Notes under the pieces: model-generated
Databases searched by the model: none
What the model was told of the DNA's origin: nothing
The model's input: the letters and a program-made list of their open reading frames with translations, nothing else
Shown: positions 23,828-31,357 of the stretch, piece by piece
How the letters are laid out: each line of letters begins with the position of its first letter
How positions within the stretch are numbered: the stretch's first letter is position 1
Position numbers and translations under genes: made by a program
Source of the DNA: Actinoplanes sp. SE50/110
GTDB taxonomy: Bacteria; Actinomycetota; Actinomycetes; Mycobacteriales; Micromonosporaceae
Reading direction: 5' to 3'
DNA length: 64,000 nucleotides
Assembly: GCF_900119315.1 (NCBI RefSeq)
Contig: NZ_LT827010.1
Span: 8,178,001 to 8,242,000 of the forward strand

Positions 23828-25792
23828 TCAGTAGACCGGCGGGATCGCTGGGCCGAAGCCCGGCCGCGGCACGGCGGCGGCGCCGACAGCGGGCGGGTCG
23901 GCAGGGGTGCGGGGGCGCAGCATGCCAGGCCTGGTGGCCGGCAGCGGCTCCGAGTCGAGCAGCGGCGCCGAGCCCAGCGGCCGGGAGAGCAGCGGGATCT
24001 CGGGTCGCACCGGTTTTTCGGCCGCGGGAACGACCGAAACCGGGCCGTCCTTATCGTTTTCAAGCTCAGACTCGGACTCGGACTCGGACTCGGACGCAGC
24101 TCCCGGCTCGCTCAACTCCTCGTCGGACAGCGTCTCGCCGATCGCATCTGCCGGCTCCTCGCCGGGCAGCTCCTCGCCAACCGGTATCGCCGCATCGTCA
24201 CCGGAAGGCCCACCAACCGGCGCGACCGCATCGTCGCTGGACATCCCAACATCTACCGATGCAGCCGGCTCCTCATCGGACAGCCCACCACCAACCGGCC
24301 CGGCCGGGTCGCCGTCGGACAGCCCACCACCAACCGGCCCGGCCGGGTCGCCGTCGGACAGCCCACCACCAACCGGCGCGGCCGGGTCGCCGTCGGACAG
24401 CTCCTCGCCGGTCGATTCGGCTGGGTCGCGATCGATGGGGTCCTCAGCGGGGGTTCCCGCCCGCTCAGGCTCCGCACCGGTCTCCGCACCACTGTCCGAA
24501 ATTTCGGCTAAAAAGCCATCGGAGGCCCGCTCAGCCACCGACGGCGCGATAACCGACGCCTCCGCCTCGGCAGCCCCGGCGGGCTCCGCAAGCGCGGCAA
24601 GCCCGGCGGGCTCCGCAAGCGCGGCAAGCCCGGCGGGCTCCGCAAGCGCGGCACGCCCAGAAGCCGGGCCAAGCTCCGCGGCGGGAGCAGATTCGACGGC
24701 CTCGGCAAACGCGGGAGCCCCCACGACGGCGGCGTCCTCAGCGGGAGAGGCCGACTCCGCCCGGACCCCAGCCCCCACAGCCGACCCGACGGCAGGGGCC
24801 GACTCATTCCGCGCGGCCGGCGCCGCGGCGGGCTGGTTGGCCAGGTCCTTGCGGGCGGCGATCAGGTCGGGCCGCGGCGTCACCGTGCGGACCGGCGCCA
24901 GGCCGCTCACCACCGCTGAGGTGATCTCCGCGGCGTAGCGGCCGTCCGGGTCGTAGTCCGGGTCGAAGACGGTGATCTCCACGCCGAGGCAGTGCGGTGA
25001 TTCGACGAGCCCGGTCAGTAGCAGTTCGAGTTCGGGGAAGGCGATCCCGCCCGGGTCCGGTGCGTCGACCGCCGGCATCACCGCCGGGTCGAGCACGTCG
25101 ACGTCGACGTGCACCCAGTAGCCCGCGCAGTCCACGAGCTGGTCGCGGGCCCACTGCGCGCTGCGGGCGGCGCCCTCGGCGCGCAGCATCGGGACCGGGC
25201 GGGTGACGATGCCGGCGGCTTGCAGGTCGAGGCGATATTCGTCCTGGGCGCGGATGCCGAGGACGACCACGTCGATGTCGCGGAAGTAGGGGCGGCGGCT
25301 CTCGATCGCCGCCAGGTTGGCCTGGCCGCGGCCGGTGACCAGGGCGAGGTCCTCGCCGGCGGCGGCGCCCACGTAGGACGCGTTGCCGGGGTGCCGGAAG
25401 TCGGAGTGACCGTCCACGAAGACGAGGCCGATCCGGCCGCCGACGGCTTCCCCGAGCCGGTGCATGGCCAGCCCGGAGCCGATCAGGATGGAGCAGTCGC
25501 CGCCGAGCACGACCGGGAACTCGCCGCCGTCGATGATGGCGCCGATCCGGTCGGCGAGGGCGCGCGAGTATGCCGCGATTTCGGCGGCGTGCGCGACGCC
25601 GTCGCCGGGACGCCAGTCACCCGGGTCGTATCGGGGCGGGGTGAGGCAGCCGGCGTCGCGGGCGCCGAGCCGGGGCAGCAGCCCCTGGTCGCGGAGGGCG
25701 CCGGGCGCCTTGGCGCAGCCCGGCACCGATGTGGGCGTCGGCGGGCGCAGGCCGAGATTGGACGGCGCGTCCAGAACGGCGATGCGTCGCAC
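23828..25792 (-). CDS. Arginase/agmatinase-fold ureohydrolase with 337-residue repetitive acidic tail
   Basis: A 654-aa protein. Residues 1-317 form a ureohydrolase domain with VVLGGDCSIL (97-101), VDGHSDF (126-132), HVDVDVLDPAVMP (229-240) and GVEITVFDPD (269-278). These give the binuclear Mn ligands Asp127, His129, Asp131, Asp230 and Asp232. The first ligand, His in GGDH of arginase, is Cys100 here. Substrate (arginine, agmatine or another guanidine) cannot be decided. Residues 318-654 are low complexity: Ala/Glu/Pro repeats (LAEPAGLAA), a 13-residue repeat (SDGDPAGPVGGGL), a Ser-Glu run and a Pro-rich end. The GTG at 25792 follows GGGGGAGGG, and VRRIAVLDAPSNLGL fits the family start; the 135 codons upstream are a shadow of the thioredoxin gene. 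Confidence 0.85.
   Translation of the reverse strand: MRRIAVLDAPSNLGLRPPTPTSVPGCAKAPGALRDQGLLPRLGARDAGCLTPPRYDPGDWRPGDGVAHAAEIAAYSRALADRIGAIIDGGEFPVVLGGDCSILIGSGLAMHRLGEAVGGRIGLVFVDGHSDFRHPGNASYVGAAAGEDLALVTGRGQANLAAIESRRPYFRDIDVVVLGIRAQDEYRLDLQAAGIVTRPVPMLRAEGAARSAQWARDQLVDCAGYWVHVDVDVLDPAVMPAVDAPDPGGIAFPELELLLTGLVESPHCLGVEITVFDPDYDPDGRYAAEITSAVVSGLAPVRTVTPRPDLIAARKDLANQPAAAPAARNESAPAVGSAVGAGVRAESASPAEDAAVVGAPAFAEAVESAPAAELGPASGRAALAEPAGLAALAEPAGLAALAEPAGAAEAEASVIAPSVAERASDGFLAEISDSGAETGAEPERAGTPAEDPIDRDPAESTGEELSDGDPAAPVGGGLSDGDPAGPVGGGLSDGDPAGPVGGGLSDEEPAASVDVGMSSDDAVAPVGGPSGDDAAIPVGEELPGEEPADAIGETLSDEELSEPGAASESESESESELENDKDGPVSVVPAAEKPVRPEIPLLSRPLGSAPLLDSEPLPATRPGMLRPRTPADPPAVGAAAVPRPGFGPAIPPVY
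24242..24397 (-). repeat. Four 39-bp in-frame repeats in the ureohydrolase tail
   Basis: Units at 24242-24280, 24281-24319, 24320-24358 and 24359-24397 each encode 13 residues. The central two are identical (SDGDPAGPVGGGL), the next differs by one residue and the outermost is diverged (SDEEPAASVDVGM). A second array of about three 27-bp units encoding LAEPAGLAA lies near 24580-24660. Confidence 0.9.
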
Positions 25793-25826
25793 GACGCCCT
25801 CCCCCGCTTGTGTCGTCTGACGGTGG

Positions 25827-26765
25827 CTAGAACAGCGCGCTGGCCAGTGCCCGCCGCGCGCCCGCCACCGCCGGGTCGTCCGGCCCGGCGACGGCGAACA
25901 GCGACAGCAGATGCTTGCGCACCACGTCACGATCCTCTCCGCTGGTCTTCTTGACGAGAGCCACGAGCCGCGCGTATGCCTCGTCGGCCTGCCCGCTGAG
26001 CACCTCGATGTCGGCGGCGAGCCGCTGCGCCTCGATGTCGTCGGGGGCGGCCGCGGCCCGGGCCAGCGCCGATTCGGCGTCGGCGCCGCCGATCCGGCGG
26101 TAGAGCTCGACCTGCGCCAGGCCCGCCTCGGCGGCCGCGTCGGCGGGTGACTCGGCGAGAATCTTCCGGTACGCCGCCTCGGCGGCGTCGAGGTCACCGA
26201 CCATCAGCGCGTCGTCGGCGGCGTCCAGCCGCGGGTCCTCCGGCGCGGCCGCGCCGGTGCTGACCCCGGCGGCCTTGAGCACCGCGTCGATGTACTGCTT
26301 GACCTGGATCTCGGGGAGCACCCCGGTGAAGCCTTCGACGGGCTGTCCCTGGATGACGGCGAGCACCATCGGGATGCCCTGCACCCGGAACGCCTGGGCG
26401 AGCCGCGGGTTGGCGTCCACATCGACCTTGCCGAGCACCCACGCGCCCTGGCCCTCGACGGCGAGTTTCTCCAGCACCGGGGAGAGCTGTTTGCAGGGCC
26501 CGCACCAGTCGGCCCAGAAGTCGAGGACGACCGGGACGGTGAGCGACCGCTCCAGCACGGTGCTCTGGAAGTTGGCCTCGGTGACGTCGACGATCGTTTC
26601 CGGGGCGAGGCCCGGCAGGGTGCCCGGCACGCCGCCGGCCGGTGCGCCGTCGGCGGCGGCGGATCGGCTCGGCGCGGCCGGCTTGGCCGGCGCCGGGGTA
26701 CGCAGCGCGCTGAGATCGACCGCGCCGCGGGTGAAGATCGACGGAGTGGTCCGTGGGTCGCTCAT
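25827..26765 (-). CDS. Thioredoxin-TPR co-chaperone-like protein (YbbN/CnoX family)
   Basis: A 312-aa protein. A disordered Pro/Ala-rich N-terminus (1-55) leads to a thioredoxin domain with the active site FWADWCGPCKQLSP and the cis-proline region VQGIPMVLAVIQG. About 120 residues of helical tetratricopeptide-like repeats follow (DAADDALMVGDLDAAEAAYRKIL onwards). This is the YbbN/CnoX plan, where the thioredoxin domain protects clients and the TPR part binds chaperonin in E. coli. Here the WCGPC redox pair is retained, so it may also be a thiol oxidoreductase, unlike E. coli CnoX with SxxC. It is 34 bp upstream of the ureohydrolase gene on the same strand, so cotranscription is likely. Confidence 0.9.
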   Translation of the reverse strand: MSDPRTTPSIFTRGAVDLSALRTPAPAKPAAPSRSAAADGAPAGGVPGTLPGLAPETIVDVTEANFQSTVLERSLTVPVVLDFWADWCGPCKQLSPVLEKLAVEGQGAWVLGKVDVDANPRLAQAFRVQGIPMVLAVIQGQPVEGFTGVLPEIQVKQYIDAVLKAAGVSTGAAAPEDPRLDAADDALMVGDLDAAEAAYRKILAESPADAAAEAGLAQVELYRRIGGADAESALARAAAAPDDIEAQRLAADIEVLSGQADEAYARLVALVKKTSGEDRDVVRKHLLSLFAVAGPDDPAVAGARRALASALF

Positions 26766-26871
26766 GGTTACCTAGTCTCGCACGCTGTCCGGCCTGTTCG
26801 CGCCGCCGCCGGGCGGGCGATATCGGACGTCACAGAGCAACCCACGGACCGCCGGGAAAAAGCCGTGAATG

Positions 26872-28545
26872 TTAGAAGCGGGCCGGCTCCCGGTAGACAC
26901 CCCACTCGTCCCGCAGGGCGTCACAGATCTCGCCGAGGGTGGCCTCGGCCCGGGCCGCCTCCAGCATCGCCGGGATCATGTTCTGCTCGGTCCGGGACAC
27001 CGCCACCAGCTCGTCCAACGCGGCCTTGACCCGCGCCGCGTCCCGCTGGCGTCTGCGGTCGCCGAGCACCCGCCGCTGTTCCACCTCGACCTCGTGGGAC
27101 ACCCGCAGAATCTCCAGCTCCTTGGCGACGGTGCCGGTGTGCACGTTGACCCCGACGATCCGCTTGTCGTTCTTCTCCAAGGCCTGCTGGTACGCGAAGG
27201 CCGCCTCGGCGATGTGCGCCGTGAACCAGCCGTCCTCGATGCCGCGCAGAATGCCCGCCGTCACGCTGCCGTCGTGTCCGAGGTCGCGGATCCGTTGGAA
27301 GATCTCCTCGGCTTCGGCCTCGATCCGGTCGGTGAGCGCCTCCACGTACCACGATCCGCCGAGCGGGTCGGCCACGTTGACCACCCCGGTCTCCTCCATC
27401 AGCACCTGCTGGGTGCGCAGGGCGATCTCGGCGGATTCGTCGGTGGGCAGGGCCAGCGTCTCGTCGAGGGCGTTGGTGTGCAGCGAGTTGGTGCCGCCGA
27501 GGACCGCGGCGAGCGCCTCCACCGCGGTCCGGACCACGTTGTTGACCGGCTGCTGGGCGGTCAGCGACACCCCGGCGGTCTGCGTGTGGAATTTGAGCCA
27601 CAGTGCTTTCTCGCTGGTGGCGCCGTATTCGTCGCGCAGGTGCCGGGCCCAGATCCGGCGGGCGGCGCGGAATTTCGCGATCTCCTCGAAGAAGTCGAGG
27701 TGCGAGTCGAAGAAGAAGCTGAGCCCGGGCGCGAACTGGTTGACGTCGAGCCCGCGGGACAGGCCGAGTTCGACGTAGCCGAACCCGTCGGCCAGGGTGT
27801 AGGCGAGCTCCTGCGCGGCGGTCGCCCCGGCCTCCCGGATGTGGTAGCCGCTGACCGACAGCGGCTTGTACTTGGGGATCTCGGCCGCGCAGTACTCCAT
27901 CAGGTCGCCGATCAGTCGCAGGTGCGGCTCGGGGGCGAAGAGCCACTCCTTCTGCGCGATGTACTCCTTGAAGATGTCGGTCTGCAGGGTGCCGTCGAGT
28001 TTGCTCAGGTCGGCGCCCTGCCGCTCGGCGGCCACCAGGTACATCACGAAGATCGGGACGGCCGGGCCGGAGATCGTCATGCTGGTGGTGACGTCCTGCA
28101 GCGGGATGCCGTCGAAGAGCACGTCCATGTCGGCCGCCGAGTCGATCGCCACCCCGCAGTGGCCGACCTCGCCGAGCGAGTGCGCGTCGTCGGAGTCGCG
28201 GCCCATCAGGGTCGGCATGTCGAACGCCACGCTGAGCCCGCCGCCGCCGGCGGCCAGGATCATCTTGTACCGCTCGTTGGTCTGCTGCGCGTTGCCGAAG
28301 CCGGCGAACTGCCGGATGGTCCAGGTCCGCCCGCGGTAGCCGGTCGGATAGAGGCCGCGCGTGTACGGGAACTCGCCCGGCCAGCCGATCCGTTCGAAGC
28401 CGGGGTGGGTGGCTCCGGCCGGCGGGCCGTAGACCGGGTCCACCTGGTTCCCGGAGAGCGTGGTGAAGTCGGCGTCGCGTTTGCGGGCCGCGTCGTAGCG
28501 GCGCTGCCAGCGCTCGCGCCCGGCCTGGATCTCGGCTGCGTCCAT
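26872..28545 (-). CDS. icmA: Isobutyryl-CoA mutase large subunit-type acyl-CoA mutase
   Basis: A 557-aa adenosylcobalamin-dependent acyl-CoA mutase catalytic subunit, without the C-terminal B12-binding domain of methylmalonyl-CoA mutases (about 730 aa). In RQFAGFGNAQQTNERY the position that is Tyr in methylmalonyl-CoA mutase is Phe80, and in KEYIAQKEWLF the Arg is Gln198 (numbered from the ATG at 28545). That Phe/Gln pair is the known signature of isobutyryl-CoA mutase, which converts isobutyryl-CoA to n-butyryl-CoA. The ATG at 28545 is preferred to 28554 because AGGATGG then serves as the RBS and the numbering matches IcmA. The small B12-binding subunit is not in the window. The MeaB-type GTPase at 30404 is a likely chaperone partner. 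Confidence 0.85.
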   Translation of the reverse strand: MDAAEIQAGRERWQRRYDAARKRDADFTTLSGNQVDPVYGPPAGATHPGFERIGWPGEFPYTRGLYPTGYRGRTWTIRQFAGFGNAQQTNERYKMILAAGGGGLSVAFDMPTLMGRDSDDAHSLGEVGHCGVAIDSAADMDVLFDGIPLQDVTTSMTISGPAVPIFVMYLVAAERQGADLSKLDGTLQTDIFKEYIAQKEWLFAPEPHLRLIGDLMEYCAAEIPKYKPLSVSGYHIREAGATAAQELAYTLADGFGYVELGLSRGLDVNQFAPGLSFFFDSHLDFFEEIAKFRAARRIWARHLRDEYGATSEKALWLKFHTQTAGVSLTAQQPVNNVVRTAVEALAAVLGGTNSLHTNALDETLALPTDESAEIALRTQQVLMEETGVVNVADPLGGSWYVEALTDRIEAEAEEIFQRIRDLGHDGSVTAGILRGIEDGWFTAHIAEAAFAYQQALEKNDKRIVGVNVHTGTVAKELEILRVSHEVEVEQRRVLGDRRRQRDAARVKAALDELVAVSRTEQNMIPAMLEAARAEATLGEICDALRDEWGVYREPARF

Positions 28546-28578
28546 GCGAGCCATCCTAGAGCCAGAACTGAACGATTA

Positions 28579-29766
28579 CTAAGGCCTGACCGGCAACGGC
28601 GGCAGCCGGTGCTCGAAGATCCACGCCTGCGGGTCGCCCTTCCGGTTGAGCAGGCGGAAGATCGTGGGCAGCATCGCGTCCCGGATGGCCGCCCCGACCG
28701 GCCCCATCACCTTGTTGCTGTTGCCGCGGCGGCCGTGCGCGGCGACCTTCGCCACCCGGGGACGGCGGCTGCTCTCGTACGCCCGCAATCCGGTGGTGAT
28801 CGTGGGGTTGCTCCGCAGCGCGTGCCCCAGCACGACGGCGTCCTCGAGGGCCTGCGAGGCGCCCTGCCCGGAGGTCGGCGCGAGGGCGTGCGCCGCGTCG
28901 CCGACCAGCACGATCCGGTCGTCGTGCCAGGTCCGGATCGGGCCCATGTCCTCGGTGTTCCACGGTCCGACGATCTCGTCGCTGGCCCGGATCAGCTCGG
29001 CGGCCGGTGACGACGGGTCGCCGTCGAAGAGGTCCAGCAGATGCGCCCGCCACGATGCCGGCGTGACGGCGGTGGCGTCGATCGGCCGCTTGCTGGGCGG
29101 GTTGGCGAACCACCAGACCGAGCCGTCGGGCGCGGTCGCCCAGCCGAAGAACGCCCGCCGGCCGAAGGCCATCCGCATCAGGCCGGGCGGCGGCGCCAGA
29201 CGCGGATCGACCGGGCCGGCGGTGAAACCCCCGGCGTTCAGCAGCCCGAGATAGTGCGGTTCCGGCGCGGAAGGATCAAGCGATTGCCGCGTACGCGAAC
29301 GCAGCCCATCCGCTCCCACCAGAAGCTCCGCCGTGACCCGGCGACCGTCGGCGAACTCCGCCTCGACCCGGTCCGCACCGGTGACCGCCCGGGTCAGTGC
29401 CGCGCCGTGGATCACCGGGATGCCCCTGGCCTGGGCCTCGGCCCGCAGCCGCGCGGAGAGGTCGGAGCGCCGGATGGTGAGCGTGCCCTCGCCCAGCGAC
29501 ATCCTGGCGAGCGGCCGCCCGGACGCGCCGAGCAGCTCCATGGCCGGCGTGGGGAAGCCCTTGTCCAGCACTTTCGCCGGGTCGAGGCCGAGCGCGGCCA
29601 GCGCGGTGAGCCCGTTGATCGCGACGGTGAGGAACGCGCCGCGCTCGTCGGCCACGCCTTGCGCGGTGCGTTCGTAGAGGACCGGGTCGAACCCGGCGCT
29701 GTGCAGGGCGATGGCCGCGGCGGTGCCGGCCACGCCCCCGCCGATCACGGCAGCATTTTTAGTCAT
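28579..29766 (-). CDS. FAD-dependent aromatic-type monooxygenase (PHBH fold)
   Basis: A 395-aa flavoprotein hydroxylase-like enzyme. The N-terminal GxGxxG dinucleotide motif is AAVIGGGVAGTAAAIAL, the mid-protein DG motif is LLVGADGLRSRTR, and the GD motif is RIVLVGDAAHALAPTSGQGASQALEDA. Substrate is unknown. It is divergent from a PadR regulator at 29823, and its start lies within an AT-rich dyad, so PadR control is likely. An ATG five codons upstream (29781) is an alternative start; neither has a clear RBS. Length agrees with the family (380-410 aa). Role in detoxification or tailoring is inference. Confidence 0.88.
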   Translation of the reverse strand: MTKNAAVIGGGVAGTAAAIALHSAGFDPVLYERTAQGVADERGAFLTVAINGLTALAALGLDPAKVLDKGFPTPAMELLGASGRPLARMSLGEGTLTIRRSDLSARLRAEAQARGIPVIHGAALTRAVTGADRVEAEFADGRRVTAELLVGADGLRSRTRQSLDPSAPEPHYLGLLNAGGFTAGPVDPRLAPPPGLMRMAFGRRAFFGWATAPDGSVWWFANPPSKRPIDATAVTPASWRAHLLDLFDGDPSSPAAELIRASDEIVGPWNTEDMGPIRTWHDDRIVLVGDAAHALAPTSGQGASQALEDAVVLGHALRSNPTITTGLRAYESSRRPRVAKVAAHGRRGNSNKVMGPVGAAIRDAMLPTIFRLLNRKGDPQAWIFEHRLPPLPVRP

Positions 29767-29790
29767 GTAATGACTATACATAAAATGACT
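29761..29790. promoter_or_regulatory. Candidate PadR operator/promoter region
   Basis: An AT-rich patch contains the perfect inverted repeat AGTCAT-GTA-ATGACT (29761-29775) plus a third ATGACT at 29785-29790. Overlapping it, ATGT (29765-29768) and ACAT (29778-29781) flank nine bases, close to the ATGT-N8-ACAT arrangement of PadR operators. It covers the monooxygenase start and lies 33 bp before the PadR start. Confidence 0.55.
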
Positions 29791-29822
29791 ATGCCGCTCC
29801 AGGGGACCGTAGGGTGATCGGC

Positions 29823-30407
29823 ATGAAACGCTCCCCCACCGCGATGCTGCTGCTGGCGCTGCTGTCGGAGGCGCCGATGCACCCGTACCGGATGCAGCAG
29901 GTGATCAAGGAGCGCGGGCAGGACCAGCTCGTCAACGTCGCCCAGCGCAACAGCGTCTACCAGGCTCTCGACCGGCTGGTCCGGGAGAACCTGGCGCGCG
30001 CCGGGGAGACCGTCCGCGAGGCCGGGCGGCCGGAGCGGACGGTCTACGAGATCACCGACGAGGGACGCGCCATGCTGCGCCGCTGGCTGCTGGAGATGCT
30101 GCCGGCGCCGGCCCGGGAGTTCCCGGAGTTCCCGGTGGCCCTGGCGTTCCTCGCCATGCTGAGCCCGGCGGAGACCCGGGAGCTGCTGCACCGCCGGATC
30201 GAGGCGCTCACCGAGCGGGCCGCGGGAATCGACGCCCAGGCACCGCCCGGGCTGCCGCGCCTGTTCCTGCTGGAGGACGAATACCGGTCCGCCCTGCTGC
30301 GCGCCGAGCTGGACTGGCTGCGCGCGGTGGTGCGTGACCTGGAGAACGGCACGCTGACCTGGGACTGGACCATGATCCAGGCGACCATGGCCCAGTTCGG
30401 TTCCTAG
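29823..30407 (+). CDS. PadR-family transcriptional regulator
   Basis: A 194-aa PadR-like repressor. The winged helix begins SPTAMLLLALLSEAPMHPYRMQQVIKERG and continues with NVAQRNSVYQALDRLVRENLAR and RPERTVYEITDEGR, the canonical PadR sequence. The C-terminal half is a helical dimerisation domain (Vir_act_alpha_C-like). The ATG at 29823 follows AGGGTGA. It is divergent from the FAD monooxygenase, with a dyad between the two, so it is the likely ligand-responsive repressor of that enzyme. Its stop codon shares the CTAG palindrome (30404-30407) with the stop of meaB on the other strand. Confidence 0.9.
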   Translation: MKRSPTAMLLLALLSEAPMHPYRMQQVIKERGQDQLVNVAQRNSVYQALDRLVRENLARAGETVREAGRPERTVYEITDEGRAMLRRWLLEMLPAPAREFPEFPVALAFLAMLSPAETRELLHRRIEALTERAAGIDAQAPPGLPRLFLLEDEYRSALLRAELDWLRAVVRDLENGTLTWDWTMIQATMAQFGS

Positions 30408-31357
30408 AGGCCGCTCAGGAGTTCGTCGGCGGCCGCGTACGGGTCGATGGCGCCGTCCGCCACCCTGGCGGCCAGCGCGGGCAGCGCGGTGCCGTCGCGC
30501 AGATCGCCGATCCGGGCGCGCAGCGTGCCCAGCGCCAGCGCCGCGACCTCAGCCGCCGCCCGGCGCTCCTGGCGGGCCCGCAACTCGCCGCTCTCGGTCA
30601 TCCAGGCGCGATGCTTCTCGATCGCGGCGACCACGTCGTCGACACCCTCGCCCTTGACCGCGACCGCGCGGACCACCTGCGGCCGCCAGTCACCGGCCGT
30701 CCGCTCGCCGAGCGCCAGCATCCCCTGGATGTCGCGGTACGTGTTGTCCGCACCCGGCCGGTCCGCCTTGTTGATCACGAAGACGTCGGCGATCTCCAGC
30801 ACCCCGGCCTTGACCGCCTGGATCGCGTCGCCCATCCCCGGGGCGAGCAGCACCAGCGTGGTGTCGGCCAGCGAGGCGATCTCCACCTCGGCCTGACCCA
30901 CCCCGACCGTCTCGACCAGCACCACGTCGCAGCCGGCTCCCTCCAGGACCCGGACGGCCTGCGGGGTGGCCGCGGAGAGTCCGCCGAGCTGACCGCGACT
31001 GGACATCGAGCGGATGTACACGCCCCGGTCCGCGGTGTGCTCCTGCATGCGCACCCGGTCGCCGAGGATCGCACCCCCGGTGAACGGGCTGGACGGGTCC
31101 ACGGCCAGCACACCCACCCGGCGACCGGCCGCGCGCAGGGCGCGGACCAGCTCGTTGGTGGTGGTCGACTTGCCCACGCCGGGGGCGCCGGTGAGCCCGA
31201 CCACCTGGGCACGGCCGGCGTAGGGCGCCATCGCGGCGGCGACCTGGGGCAGTGCCGGGTCGCCGTTCTCCACCAGGCTGATCAGCCGGGCGACCGACCG
31301 CGGATCGCCCTCCCGGGCCTTGGCGACCAGGGAGGGCACATCACGCGTACGGCTCAT
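30404..31357 (-). CDS. meaB: Mutase-associated GTPase MeaB (ArgK family)
   Basis: A 317-aa G3E P-loop GTPase that gates cofactor loading and repair of adenosylcobalamin-dependent acyl-CoA mutases. Walker A is GLTGAPGVGKSTTT, and the sequence contains DPSSPFTGGAILGDRVRM (a MeaB signature), DVVLVETVGVGQAE, and the guanine-specificity motif VINKADRPG. The start is MSRTRDVPSLV at 31357, overlapping the thiolase stop (31354) by four bases (ATGA), so the two are coupled. Its natural partner in this window is the IcmA-type mutase at 26872, about 3 kb downstream; a methylmalonyl-CoA mutase elsewhere in the genome is equally possible. Confidence 0.93.
   Translation of the reverse strand: MSRTRDVPSLVAKAREGDPRSVARLISLVENGDPALPQVAAAMAPYAGRAQVVGLTGAPGVGKSTTTNELVRALRAAGRRVGVLAVDPSSPFTGGAILGDRVRMQEHTADRGVYIRSMSSRGQLGGLSAATPQAVRVLEGAGCDVVLVETVGVGQAEVEIASLADTTLVLLAPGMGDAIQAVKAGVLEIADVFVINKADRPGADNTYRDIQGMLALGERTAGDWRPQVVRAVAVKGEGVDDVVAAIEKHRAWMTESGELRARQERRAAAEVAALALGTLRARIGDLRDGTALPALAARVADGAIDPYAAADELLSGL

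Noticed and set aside
17273..24511. A 2412-codon plus-strand open frame across gdh and the PBP gene
   Set aside because: It is antisense to gdh, and overlaps PBP in another frame; the product is a Gly/Arg/Ala/His-rich sequence without domains. High GC content removes stop codons from shadow frames.
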